Origin: Planctomycetia bacterium
GTDB lineage: Bacteria > Planctomycetota > Planctomycetia > Pirellulales > UBA1268
Direction: 5' to 3'
DNA length: 38,923 nt
NCBI GenBank assembly: GCA_021414115.1
Contig: JAIOPD010000078.1
Span: 1-38,923, forward strand
In this document: positions 25,343 to 33,680 of the stretch, piece by piece
How the letters are laid out: every line of letters begins with the position of its first letter
How positions within the stretch are numbered: position 1 is the stretch's first letter
Program-made: the position numbers and the translations under genes
The notes under the pieces: generated by a model
What the model saw: the letters and a program-made list of their open reading frames with translations, nothing else
Database searches by the model: none
Told to the model about the DNA's origin: nothing

Positions 25343-26776
25343 TCACTTCACGACCGTGCGGAATCGCACGAAACCGCTTTCCCCGGGCTGGAGCGTGCCC
25401 TCGAGACGCCAGGTGAGGACGACGGATCCATCGTCACCCGTCTCGGTCGTGAAGTCGGCCGGCACGCTCGCGGCCGCGGAGTCGGGGATGTAGTCGAGCC
25501 GCGTCGGCAGCGCGTCGGCGAGCACGACTCCCGTGAGCGGACGGTCGCCCGAGTTGAGCATGAAGATCGTGAAGTCGAGCTCCTCGCCGGCCCGCGCCGT
25601 GTCGCTGCCGGCCCGCTTGCAGAGCGTGAGTTCGGCGCGACCGGGCTCCTCGAACCGGAGCGTGGCGGTGCCCCGGTCGACCGCAACCACTGCGGCCGCC
25701 TGATCGTTGACGAGCACGTTGGCCGCCTTGATGCAGGTCCAGGCGATCGGCACATCGAAGCCCACCTGCACGAGCGGTCGTTGCCGTAGCCGTTCGAGTT
25801 GCGGCGCCTCGTCGCGAACCCGTGCGACCGGGCCTTCGAGGCCGTCGTCCTCGCGGGGCATGTCGCCCTGGTCCACCGCAAGCGGACCGAGCCGCTCCTG
25901 CACGGCGACACCTGGCAGCGACTTGCGGGCCGCCTCGAGCGCCACGCTTTGCGTCTTGCCGCAGACCGGCTGCAGCTTTTCCTCCAACTCCACGCCGGCG
26001 TCGAGCGCGAGTCCGCGAGGTCCCTCCGGACGTGCGCCTTCGAGGGGCCGCGTGACCTCACGAACGGCGCCGAACCGCGGCGCGAAGACGCAGGCACAGT
26101 TCGATGCCACGAGCCGCACGTCGACCGAGTCGGGCATCTCGTCGGCGGGACGGAACCGGGCGACCGTGTCGCCCGCGGTCAGGTTCGCGAGCCGATCGTC
26201 GCCCACCGCCCGCGCCGGCCGGCAGGCGTCGCCGCCGTCACAGACGAGATACGGACCGACGACGGGAGGCATCACCTCGCATGCCATGCAGGCAGCCGGC
26301 TGACACTCGGGGCCGCAGTTTCCGCTCGGACAGTTCGCTTGACCTGCTCGCGACCGCACCGCATGGGCCCCGCACCTCGGGCCGCAGCCACCACCGATTC
26401 GCGGCAGGGCAGGGCAGGGGGCCTCGAGACCGGTCCGAGTCACCCGGGCGTCGCGGATCGCGGCCGCTTCCGCCGCCACGAGCCGCACCTCACTCTGCCA
26501 CCGCGCCGGCTGGGCGATCGTCTGGACGGCGGCATCGTCGCCCGCGGATTCCTCGACCGCCGCACGACGCGCAGCGGTGTCCGGCGCGGCGGCACCATCT
26601 TCGATGAGCGTCGCGGCATCCGAGACGGCGGCGGTCGACACGACGGCCGTCATCGGCAGCCCGCGGCACGACGCGAGCAAGAGCGCCGTCGTCGCCACGG
26701 CGAGCATCCGCAGCCAGCGGAGCCGCACGGCGGCCGGGGCCGCGCCGCCACAACGAGGATTCGAGGCATCGTTCAT
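25343..26776 (-). CDS. Cys-rich lipoprotein with DUF11-type C-terminal domain
   Basis: 477 aa. The signal ends in ALLLASC, a lipobox. Residues ~120-185 hold more than a dozen Cys (GGGCGPRC, NCPSGNCGPEC, ACMACEV), suggesting disulfides or metal. The C-terminal ~90 residues (AELTLCKRAGSDTARAGEEL, IFMLNSGDRPLTGVVLAD, LDYIPDSAAASV) are a DUF11/CARDB-like beta-sandwich found in surface proteins. The ATG overlaps the stop of the upstream gene (ATGA). Probably part of the envelope or an extracellular layer. The frame continues 5' to 26887, but the lipobox fixes the start. Confidence 0.78.
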   Translation of the reverse strand: MNDASNPRCGGAAPAAVRLRWLRMLAVATTALLLASCRGLPMTAVVSTAAVSDAATLIEDGAAAPDTAARRAAVEESAGDDAAVQTIAQPARWQSEVRLVAAEAAAIRDARVTRTGLEAPCPALPRIGGGCGPRCGAHAVRSRAGQANCPSGNCGPECQPAACMACEVMPPVVGPYLVCDGGDACRPARAVGDDRLANLTAGDTVARFRPADEMPDSVDVRLVASNCACVFAPRFGAVREVTRPLEGARPEGPRGLALDAGVELEEKLQPVCGKTQSVALEAARKSLPGVAVQERLGPLAVDQGDMPREDDGLEGPVARVRDEAPQLERLRQRPLVQVGFDVPIAWTCIKAANVLVNDQAAAVVAVDRGTATLRFEEPGRAELTLCKRAGSDTARAGEELDFTIFMLNSGDRPLTGVVLADALPTRLDYIPDSAAASVPADFTTETGDDGSVVLTWRLEGTLQPGESGFVRFRTVVK

Positions 26777-27540
26777 GGCACGCTCCCGGGCGCGGGCAGC
26801 CGGTTGCCGATCACGAGTTCCGCAACCGGGTCGCCGAGCGTGCGGGCGACGTCGAGGGCGTCGTCGCCGGGCTTGACGTCGAACCATCCGGCAGGCACCG
26901 GATCGGGCTGCTCCGATTCACAGGAGGCATAGACCACTCGGCGGACGTGCGCGCCGGTCGCGGCGGAATCGAGGTCGTCGATGTCGATCACGACCTCGAC
27001 GGGAAATCGCCAGGCCATGCCGGGAGGCGCGGCCAACTTGGCCAGCACGCGGACCGAGGGAAAGAGTTCCTCCCCGTCGCGGCCCGGGATCCCGCCGACT
27101 CTCAGCCGGTAGGGCTGGCCCACCACGAGCCCGATCCGGAGCGGCCCCGACCGCAGCGGCGACCAGCCCTCGGCCGTTTCGATCGCCAGTTCGAGGCCCG
27201 CCGGTCCGCGGATCTCGACCGGCTGCACGCTCACCGGAAGCAACGATTCCGGACAGGGACCGGGCTGCGGCCGCCGTGAGGCGCCAATCGCTCCCGGTAT
27301 AGAGGTGTTGGCGAGTGTGTCCGCCGGACTCGACGCGGCAGCCTCGGGAGAAAAGCCCCCAGAAGATGCCGAAACGAGAACGGCGGTCGCCAGCAGCCCG
27401 CGGGCAAGCCGCAGCACGGTCCCTGGACGGAAAGTCCGAATGCTCCTCGTGAAGATGATTCTGGTGTGGATGATTCTGGTGCGTATCTCGTGCCGCCTCA
27501 CCGGCGTGACTGTCGCAGTTTGAATGCCGGCGGCGGTCAT
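26773..27540 (-). CDS. Exported protein sharing a domain with the lipoprotein at 27600-28874
   Basis: Up to 255 aa. A signal peptide reads RLARGLLATAVLVSASSG. Ahead of it the ATG at 27540 adds ~40 odd residues with a repeat (RIIHTR, RIIFTR); a GTG at 27417 right before the signal peptide, with AGGG close by, is a credible alternative start. Residues ~125-215 (YRLRVGGIPGRDGEELFPSV, VEVVIDIDDLDSAATGAHVR, VVYASCES) match the downstream-lying lipoprotein segment YRLKLTDIPGREGIELYPSL. The last residues PVAELVIGNRLP also echo its ILAIIRIGNKDL. Function unknown, envelope-side. Confidence 0.68.
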   Translation of the reverse strand: MTAAGIQTATVTPVRRHEIRTRIIHTRIIFTRSIRTFRPGTVLRLARGLLATAVLVSASSGGFSPEAAASSPADTLANTSIPGAIGASRRPQPGPCPESLLPVSVQPVEIRGPAGLELAIETAEGWSPLRSGPLRIGLVVGQPYRLRVGGIPGRDGEELFPSVRVLAKLAAPPGMAWRFPVEVVIDIDDLDSAATGAHVRRVVYASCESEQPDPVPAGWFDVKPGDDALDVARTLGDPVAELVIGNRLPAPGSVP

Positions 27541-27599
27541 GGGTGCGGTGCCGAGTGGGACGAGGTCGATCTGCCTGGGAACGTGGTGTCGATCGTCTC

Positions 27600-28874
27600 C
27601 TACTCCATCGGCTCGGGCGGGCAGGGCAGCTCGTCGGCTCCACCACCGTGCATCATGCGGGCACCGGCGTTGATCGTGTCGGGGTCCATGCCGCCGTTGT
27701 CGACGAACCGCGTGCGATCCTCATGCGGCTGCTTGAGGTGGATCTTGGGCACGTCGTGCCGCTCGAGCACGTAGGCGTGCCGCGCGGGCTTCGGATAGCT
27801 GAGGCCCGGGGATTCCTGGACGTGCAGGCCGACCGACCGCGACGGAGGCGGGATGTGCATCTTGGTGTGGTTCGTGATCGTGTGCTTCTGCAGACCGGCG
27901 GGGATCCCGAGCGGGATGTGCGCCGGACCGGGCAGGCCGATCGGCGTGCCGACGTAAGGCATGCCGTATTGCGGCGCGGTCATGCCGGCGAGGAAGGCGG
28001 GAGGGAGCTGCGACGCATCGCCGCCGCAGGGCATGCCGAGCGGAGCCGCCATGCCCGCGGGCGTGGCGGTGCCTGCACCACCCGCGGCGAGGCCGCCGGC
28101 GGCGGCACCGGCGGCGCCCGGTGACTCGAGGTCTTTGTTGCCGATGCGGATGATCGCCAGGATCGAGCCGCGGCGATCGGCCTCCACGACCGGATCACAA
28201 CCGGGGTCGAGCCGGGTGCTGACGAGCGTTTCCACGCCCGCAACGGCGAGTTCCTGATACTCCGCGTCGGGAAGATAGACGACCTTCGTCACGAAGTTTC
28301 CACTCGTTACCTGGTCGAGGTCTTCCTCGGTGAGCTGGAACGGCACCGCGTTGTGCGCGAGATACGCCGCGGTTCGCGGCGTCACGGGCGCGACTTCGAG
28401 CGACGGATAGAGTTCGATGCCCTCGCGGCCGGGGATGTCGGTGAGCTTGAGGCGGTAGATGGCGCCCTGCGGGAAGTCGTAGCGGCCCGGGCTGACGAGC
28501 GGCTCGGAATCGAAGCCGCCCGGCATCGAGATATCCCAGCGGACCTGCATCCCGTCGGGGCCGACGAAACCGACCTGCGACGTGGGGGCCATCCCATACA
28601 CGCCGCCGGAGCCACCGCCGCCGTCCATGCCGACGCCAGCCGCCTCGAGAGAGGCTTCGTACGAGGCAGGGTGGATGATGCCCGGGCCGGGGCCGTCCAC
28701 ACCGGGGCCCGGATGCTGGAGCATGGCCGCGGGAGGCAACACGTTGGTGTGCGGGGTCGCGACCGGACGGATCTGAGCCAGACCGGTGAACGGCGAGTTC
28801 GCCGGAATGGTGCAGCCCGTCAGCGTGGCCGCAATCGACATGCCGACGAAGCGGTGAAGACGTCGCTTCAGCAT
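27600..28874 (-). CDS. Lipoprotein, Gly/Pro/His-rich, with the shared 'PGREG' domain
   Basis: 424 aa. SIAATLTGC is the lipobox (Cys 21). Residues ~40-95 are Pro/Gly/Met/His-rich. ~95-240 form the shared domain (WDISMPGGFDSEPL, YRLKLTDIPGREGIELYPSL, FQLTEEDLDQVTSGNFVTKV, VVYLPDAEYQELAVAGVETL). ~245-424 are low-complexity with many Gly, Ala, Pro and His, ending CPPEPME. A strong GGAGG lies 7 nt before the ATG at 28874, fixing the start. It is the first gene of a minus-strand run of envelope genes and TlpA. No function is known. Confidence 0.75.
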   Translation of the reverse strand: MLKRRLHRFVGMSIAATLTGCTIPANSPFTGLAQIRPVATPHTNVLPPAAMLQHPGPGVDGPGPGIIHPASYEASLEAAGVGMDGGGGSGGVYGMAPTSQVGFVGPDGMQVRWDISMPGGFDSEPLVSPGRYDFPQGAIYRLKLTDIPGREGIELYPSLEVAPVTPRTAAYLAHNAVPFQLTEEDLDQVTSGNFVTKVVYLPDAEYQELAVAGVETLVSTRLDPGCDPVVEADRRGSILAIIRIGNKDLESPGAAGAAAGGLAAGGAGTATPAGMAAPLGMPCGGDASQLPPAFLAGMTAPQYGMPYVGTPIGLPGPAHIPLGIPAGLQKHTITNHTKMHIPPPSRSVGLHVQESPGLSYPKPARHAYVLERHDVPKIHLKQPHEDRTRFVDNGGMDPDTINAGARMMHGGGADELPCPPEPME

Positions 28875-28894
28875 TGCAGTACCTCCAGGATCCG

Positions 28895-28942
28895 ATGCCG
28901 GAACCGTCGTTCGCGGCCGCTTCGGAGGGCTGGTTCCGGCAT
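28895..28942 (-). promoter_or_regulatory. 11-bp perfect inverted repeat in leader of lipoprotein gene
   Basis: ATGCCGGAACC (28895-28905) and GGTTCCGGCAT (28932-28942) are exact inverse complements with a 26-bp spacer, in the divergent gap 28875-29022. On the minus strand the second arm ends 20 bp before the ATG, next to the GGAGG. It could be an operator or an mRNA leader hairpin affecting ribosome access. Confidence 0.45.
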
Positions 28943-29022
28943 GGGCCGGAAAGAGCCGATTCCGTAGACTCACCACCGGCGACGAAGCCGGAGGACGGCC
29001 CCGTCGGGACCATCCACGAAGG

Positions 29023-30060
29023 ATGTTTCGACGCTTGGCCGGTGGTTTCTTTGGCAAAATCCTCAAAGTCGACCCGACCGTGACGATCCGCACCCACGCC
29101 AAACCGCCCGTCTTCCCTCGCCGCACGGCGGCGGCCCCCCTGGTCATGGCGGTCCTCGCGTGCGCGATGCCGCGGACCGTCGGCGACGAGCCCGCAGCGA
29201 GCGTCTACAGCCGGCGGCCCGACGGCGCGGCCACCGCGGCATCGGCGGCGCCGGCGGAGGATGCCGCCGCCCAGGCGGAGCGGATCGTCGCCAGCTCGTT
29301 GGCGGTGTTTACCCGCGCCTCCGCGGTGTCGCTCAAGATCCGCCAGAAGGCCCGCGTGGGCGACCGCGTGCTCGTGGGCACGGGCCGCTACCTCCAGTCG
29401 GGGAAGGGGGAGGAGCAGCGGTTCCGGTTCGACTCCACGCTCACCTGCGACACCGAGACGTTCGAACTCACGGAGGTCTCCGACGGACTCTTCTGCTGGA
29501 CGCACCGGCACAACGGCGAGGAGCCGGCGACGCTGCAGCGGGTCGATGTGCGACGCGTCCGCGGCAAACTGGCGACGCTCAAGGCGGCGGATGCCGCCGA
29601 TGGCACGGCCTACCTCGGGGGCCTGCAACGGACACTGCGACTGCTACGTCATTGGTTTCGGTTCTCGGCGGCCACGCCGGGCGATCTCGACGGCACACCC
29701 GTATGGGTCGTCGAGGGCCACTGGGATCCCCTCTATCTCCTGATCGTGCTGCCCGACCTGAAAGACCGCGCCACGCAGCCCGGCGGCCTGAGTCCGGCCG
29801 ACCTGCCGGACGGTGTGCCGTGGAGCATTCGGCTTTCGATCGGCAAGGCAGACCTGGTGCCACGTCGCATCGAATGGCTGGCGATCCCCGGCAAGCGTCC
29901 CGTCGCCGCCGCGGCTCCCGAGCCGATCGGCGTGATGGACCTCCACGACGTGGAGCTGAACGGGGCCGTCGATGCCACGACGTTCTTCTATCAGCCCGCC
30001 ACGGAAGGACTGATCGACATCACCGAGATGTACGTCAACGGCCTCAGCCTGATGCGGTAG
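29023..30060 (+). CDS. Exported protein, possibly LolA-like fold
   Basis: Up to 345 aa. After a basic start comes a hydrophobic stretch TAAAPLVMAVLACAMPRTVG, a likely signal peptide. The body (AAQAERIVASSLAVFTRASA, VSLKIRQKARVGDRVLVGTG, GEEQRFRFDSTLTCDTETFE, VSDGLFCWTHRHNG) has the pattern of alternating strands with a 'did you write the test outcome' Trp/Cys turn common in LolA/outer-membrane-sorting-like planctomycete proteins; this is a loose likeness. The ATG at 29023 lacks a well-spaced ribosome binding site, and a GTG at ~29080 is possible. It is followed at the stop codon by repeat C2. Confidence 0.65.
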   Translation: MFRRLAGGFFGKILKVDPTVTIRTHAKPPVFPRRTAAAPLVMAVLACAMPRTVGDEPAASVYSRRPDGAATAASAAPAEDAAAQAERIVASSLAVFTRASAVSLKIRQKARVGDRVLVGTGRYLQSGKGEEQRFRFDSTLTCDTETFELTEVSDGLFCWTHRHNGEEPATLQRVDVRRVRGKLATLKAADAADGTAYLGGLQRTLRLLRHWFRFSAATPGDLDGTPVWVVEGHWDPLYLLIVLPDLKDRATQPGGLSPADLPDGVPWSIRLSIGKADLVPRRIEWLAIPGKRPVAAAAPEPIGVMDLHDVELNGAVDATTFFYQPATEGLIDITEMYVNGLSLMR

Positions 30061-30154
30061 ATCGCATCCGACTTTGGTGGATCGCCGGCTCGGAGGCGGC
30101 AAAAGTCTTCTCGCGGCGGCAGGGTCGCCGACGCTCGTCGAGCGTTCGCCGACC
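30061..30154 (+). repeat. Module C repeat, copy C2, with dyad
   Basis: Starts right after the TAG of the upstream gene with ATCGCATCCGACTTTGGTGG, then GCCGGCTCGG, GGCGGCAAAAGTC and CTCGCGGCGGCA. Its end holds a perfect 7-bp dyad ACGCTCG-T-CGAGCGT with GGTCG/CGACC further out. It lies between the convergent stops of this gene and pdxA, so a bidirectional transcription end is plausible. Confidence 0.6.
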
Positions 30155-30162
30155 TCCTCGCC

Positions 30163-31215
30163 TTACCTTCTCGCTGCGACGAGCTTCTCGGCGGCGTCGA
30201 TGGCCGAGAGCATGCTCGACGGATCCGCGAGCCCGCGGCCGACGATGTCGAAGCCGGTGCCGTGGGCGACGCTCGTGCGGACGAGCGGCAGACCGAGCGT
30301 AATGTTCACCGCGCGGTGCATGCCAAGCAACTTGACGGGAATGTGGCCCTGGTCGTGATACATCGCGACGACGCCGTCGAACTCCCCGCGGCTCGCCCGC
30401 AGGAAGAGCGTGTCGGCGGGCAGGGGGCCCGTCGCGGCCACGCCGGCGGCCGCGAGCCGCGCCACGGCGGGGGCCACGATCCGCGACTCCTCGTCGCCGA
30501 ACAGTCCGCCTTCGCCGCCGTGCGGGTTGACCGCAGCCACGGCGATCCGCGGCGGGCGGCCGAGCAGCGCCGCGAGCAGGCCCGCGAGCCGTAATCCTGC
30601 GGCCTCGATGCCGGAGGACGACAGCCGCTCGACGGCCGACCGCAGCGATTCGTGGAGCGTGGCGTGAACGACCCCGAGGCCCGCCGCGCGTCCTGCTCGA
30701 GGGTCGGCCGGCAGCCAGAGCATCATCGATGCGGCCGCATCGGGCAGGCCGCAGGCCCGTGCGAGCAGTTCGGTGTGCCCGGGCACGTCGTAGCCGGCGG
30801 CGTGCAACGCTTCCTTGTGCAGCGGACCCGTCACGATCGCGTCGGCCAGCCCGCGCCGGGTGGCGGCAAACGCCGCCTCGACGGCCCGCGCCGCCGCCGC
30901 GCCGCCGGCAGCCGAAATCACACCCGCGTCGATCGACCCCTCGCCGCCGGCAGCGGTTCCGGAATCGACGACGAGCAGCGTGCGGCTGTCGGAGGGGCGA
31001 GGGTCGTCGGCGGCCACCCGCTCCACGGCGAGTGCGGGCATGCCCCGACGGTGGGCGAGGACATCGGCCAGGAGCCCCGGTTCGGCGAAGATCCGCAGCC
31101 GCGCGGTGGCGTGTGCGGGAGTGGCGGACCACGCCAGGGCGACCACCTCCGGACCGATGCCGGCAGGGTCGCCACAGGTCAGCGCGAGCACGGGAGGAAG
31201 ATTTGTCTGCGTCAT
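30163..31215 (-). CDS. pdxA: 4-hydroxythreonine-4-phosphate dehydrogenase
   Basis: 350 aa. Oxidises 4-phosphohydroxy-L-threonine in the DXP-dependent route to pyridoxal phosphate. GDPAGIGPE (15-23), the metal-binding His in VPGHTELLA, AVNPHGGEGGLFGDEE, and MYHDQGHIPVKLL with NITLGLPLVRTSVAHGTGFD are all classical PdxA motifs. It is slightly Ala-rich but full length. No pdxJ is nearby. The gene is divergent from the small membrane protein gene at 31342, with which it shares a 126-bp gap. Confidence 0.94.
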   Translation of the reverse strand: MTQTNLPPVLALTCGDPAGIGPEVVALAWSATPAHATARLRIFAEPGLLADVLAHRRGMPALAVERVAADDPRPSDSRTLLVVDSGTAAGGEGSIDAGVISAAGGAAAARAVEAAFAATRRGLADAIVTGPLHKEALHAAGYDVPGHTELLARACGLPDAAASMMLWLPADPRAGRAAGLGVVHATLHESLRSAVERLSSSGIEAAGLRLAGLLAALLGRPPRIAVAAVNPHGGEGGLFGDEESRIVAPAVARLAAAGVAATGPLPADTLFLRASRGEFDGVVAMYHDQGHIPVKLLGMHRAVNITLGLPLVRTSVAHGTGFDIVGRGLADPSSMLSAIDAAEKLVAARR

Positions 31216-31341
31216 CGCGGGAGGGGTTTGTGGTGCCGGTGGTGTCCGTCAGCCTATAACGTCTGGTGAGCCCACGCATGGGCCACCCGGCATGGTGCAG
31301 GGCGGACCGAAAAACAAGACACGCGAGGAGATGCTGCCGAC

Positions 31342-31938
31342 ATGGAGCGGGTGTTCACGCGGGCGGTGATTTTTGCCCTGACCCTTTTGGCGGCAACGGC
31401 GGCCCTGGGGCTGTGGCTCGGGGATCTGCATGGCGTGACCGAACCCGCCGTGCTCCGCTGGGGCACCGTCCATCGCCTGTCGGGCGTCTTTGCGGCACTC
31501 GCCGTGGTGCTGGTCAACAGCCTGACGGTGACCTACTTCATCGGAACAGGACGCTGGTGCCGCGAGGTGGTCGAGGCGTATGGGCTCGATGCTGAGTTCC
31601 TCGCCCGCAGCGGTCGGCTCAAGCGGGCCGCATTTCCGTTCGCGCTTGCGGGCATGCTCGCCGTGGTGGCGATCGTGGCGCTGGGCGGCGCGGCCGATCC
31701 TGCGGCGGGCCGCCGAGGAAGCCGCGACTGGGTGACGCCTCACCTCATCGGAGGCCTCGGCCTCGCGGCGGCGATCGCCTGGTGCTTCCAGGCGCAGATG
31801 CCCGGCATCCGCGGGCAGCAGCGGCTGATCGACGACATCGTCGAAGAGGTACGCCGGGAGCGGCTCGCGCGCGGACTCGACGTCGAACCGGCCGGCCACG
31901 GTGCGGCCGCGGCCGCAGGCTCGGTTCAGCGGTCCTGA
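31342..31938 (+). CDS. Four-helix membrane protein, unknown function
   Basis: 198 aa. Hydrophobic helices at ~7-27 (RAVIFALTLLAATAALGLWL), ~43-68 (VHRLSGVFAALAVVLVNSLT), ~96-116 (AFPFALAGMLAVVAIVALGG) and ~134-150 (LIGGLGLAAAIAWCFQAQ). A conserved-looking loop VTYFIGTGRWCREVVEAYGL follows helix 2. The N-terminal half carries several charged/Trp turns but no known motif. GAGGAG lies 11 nt before the ATG. The last 13 nt overlap the end of the convergent ZIP transporter gene. Confidence 0.7.
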   Translation: MERVFTRAVIFALTLLAATAALGLWLGDLHGVTEPAVLRWGTVHRLSGVFAALAVVLVNSLTVTYFIGTGRWCREVVEAYGLDAEFLARSGRLKRAAFPFALAGMLAVVAIVALGGAADPAAGRRGSRDWVTPHLIGGLGLAAAIAWCFQAQMPGIRGQQRLIDDIVEEVRRERLARGLDVEPAGHGAAAAAGSVQRS

Positions 31939-32876
31939 GCGGGAGCGGCGGCCGGTACCGCGCCCCGCTGCGCATGAGCACCATGGGCATGCGATGACCG
32001 CTCCAGGGCCGTGATCCCCCAGGCGATCGCCAATCCCATCGCCAGCGCGGTGGTCAGCAGCACGCGGTCGTGACTGTGAAACTGCACCTCCGGGAGGAGG
32101 TCTGCCGCGGCGATGCACAGAAACGCACCGGCTGCCATCGCCATGGCGATGCCGAGCACCGCGTCCTGCCGACCGCCGAAGAGCGTGAGGCTCGTGAGGA
32201 AGCCGAAGGCGCCGATGGGCACGACGGCCGCATAGAGCGCGTTGACCACGAGCCTCGTCCGTGGCGACGCGCCTGCGTCGATCATCAGCGTGGCGATGAT
32301 GCCCGCGTCGAACGGCTTGTGGAGCAGGATCGCGAGAAAGGTCGCGGAACCCGCGAGGAGACCGACGCCGTGGGCCGCATCCGACCCCACCGAGGCCGCC
32401 AGGGCAGCGCCATCGGCGAGGCTGTGCAGGGCAAGGCCGGCGAACGCGCCACACCAGGCGAACGACCGACCGGCGGGGGCGGCGGTGTGCTGATGCCCGT
32501 GACTGACATCATGGCCGTGATGGTCGTGATCATGACCGTGATTGCAGCCGCCGTCGGCGGCGTGGTGCGCATGCCCGTGAAACGCTCGCTCGAGCAGAAA
32601 CATCAGAAAGAAGCCGGCCAGCACCCATCCCATCGTTTTTTCGATGTCGCGGTCGAGCTGCATCCAGGCATGGGGCAGCAGATGGAGCATTCCGACACCG
32701 AGCAGCACGCCCCCGGTCAGCGAGAGGAGCACCTGCATCGGCCGGTGGCCGAGGGACAGAAATGCCAGCGACGATCCCCCGATGAAGGCGGCCGCCGCGA
32801 TCAGCACCAACTCCACCACGAGGCTGGCAAAAGCCGTCGCGTCAGGCAGCGTGGTGGCGAGGAGCATGGTGCACAT
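31926..32876 (-). CDS. ZIP-family metal transporter
   Basis: 316 aa with about eight predicted helices. The long loop at ~100-130 is dense in His and Asp (HGHAHH, NHGHDHDHHGHD, HGHQH), the usual metal-gathering loop between helices 3 and 4. Helix 4 carries HSLADG (151-156) and helix 5 LHKPFD (185-190), the ZIP binuclear metal site in its usual His-x-x-D/E forms. Likely imports zinc or another divalent metal across the cytoplasmic membrane. ATG 32876 has a second ATG 3 codons later. No Zur-like box was recognised. Confidence 0.88.
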   Translation of the reverse strand: MCTMLLATTLPDATAFASLVVELVLIAAAAFIGGSSLAFLSLGHRPMQVLLSLTGGVLLGVGMLHLLPHAWMQLDRDIEKTMGWVLAGFFLMFLLERAFHGHAHHAADGGCNHGHDHDHHGHDVSHGHQHTAAPAGRSFAWCGAFAGLALHSLADGAALAASVGSDAAHGVGLLAGSATFLAILLHKPFDAGIIATLMIDAGASPRTRLVVNALYAAVVPIGAFGFLTSLTLFGGRQDAVLGIAMAMAAGAFLCIAAADLLPEVQFHSHDRVLLTTALAMGLAIAWGITALERSSHAHGAHAQRGAVPAAAPAQDR

Positions 32877-32945
32877 GGCGGGGATTCGGACGAAGGCGGA
32901 GTCATGATCCCGTCGCCACCGCCACGAAACAAGGGCCGACGTGTG

Positions 32946-33680
32946 CTATCGCCGGAACTGCCACTGCGGGTATTGCTGCTGTTGCTGCTGCTGTTGGAAC
33001 GTGCGGGTGGCGTGCTGCATGTGCTGGCGGGCGTTGGCCATCCGCTCGGTCCACGACGCATCGGCGGCGGCGATCGCACCGAGCACGATCACGATCGCGT
33101 ATGAAAGCAGGTTGGGCCAGAGTTCCGGGCCGGCAAACTTCATCGCCGTCCCGAACGATTTCTTCACCTTCGGCCCAAAGAGCCCGAGCCTGGCGGCCCA
33201 GATCTCGTCGAGCACGAGATGGGAGAGAAAACCGAGCAGCACGCCGCTGGCGACGAAGTAGCGGTGCAGCGGCTCCTCGGAGGAGAACGCGAGAAACGTC
33301 ACCTGGCCTGCGATCGCCGCCGCAGGCAGGCTGTGAAGCATGCCGCGGTGCGTCGCATGGTTTTCGAGCAGCCATGTCAGGCCGAAACGGACCGCCATGT
33401 AGATCGCCACGCCGGCGAGAATCATCGCCTCGAGCGGCAATCCCCACTGCTGAAAACGGTGGATCATCAGCAGCGGGATGATGGCTGCCGCAAACGCCAC
33501 GCTCTCGCGAAGGGAGACGCCCGGCCCGCTGTCGAGGTCGGGAAGCATGCCGGAAGCCGCGCAGAGCCCGGCACCGAGGGCGCAGGTCATGGGCGGCATA
33601 TCGCCCAGATACCAGGCGGCCGCGCCATAGCCGGCGCCCACCATGGACGAACCGATGATGTGCTCGCGAAAGCCGGGCAC
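32946..33680 (-). CDS. YdjM-like membrane-bound hydrolase family protein with poly-Gln tail
   Basis: 244 aa, start GTG 33680 (PGFREHIIGSSMVGAGYG), the only start giving the family's N-terminus. Features of the DUF457/YdjM 'metal-dependent hydrolase' family: a His in the first helix (REHIIGS), SGMLPDLDSGPG (metal-binding Asp region), ATHRGMLHSLP and LGFLSHLVLDE. Four or five membrane helices. The C-terminus (~220-244) is hydrophilic with FQQQQQQQQYPQWQF, not part of the family. Molecular activity of the family is uncertain. Confidence 0.8.
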   Translation of the reverse strand: MPGFREHIIGSSMVGAGYGAAAWYLGDMPPMTCALGAGLCAASGMLPDLDSGPGVSLRESVAFAAAIIPLLMIHRFQQWGLPLEAMILAGVAIYMAVRFGLTWLLENHATHRGMLHSLPAAAIAGQVTFLAFSSEEPLHRYFVASGVLLGFLSHLVLDEIWAARLGLFGPKVKKSFGTAMKFAGPELWPNLLSYAIVIVLGAIAAADASWTERMANARQHMQHATRTFQQQQQQQQYPQWQFRR

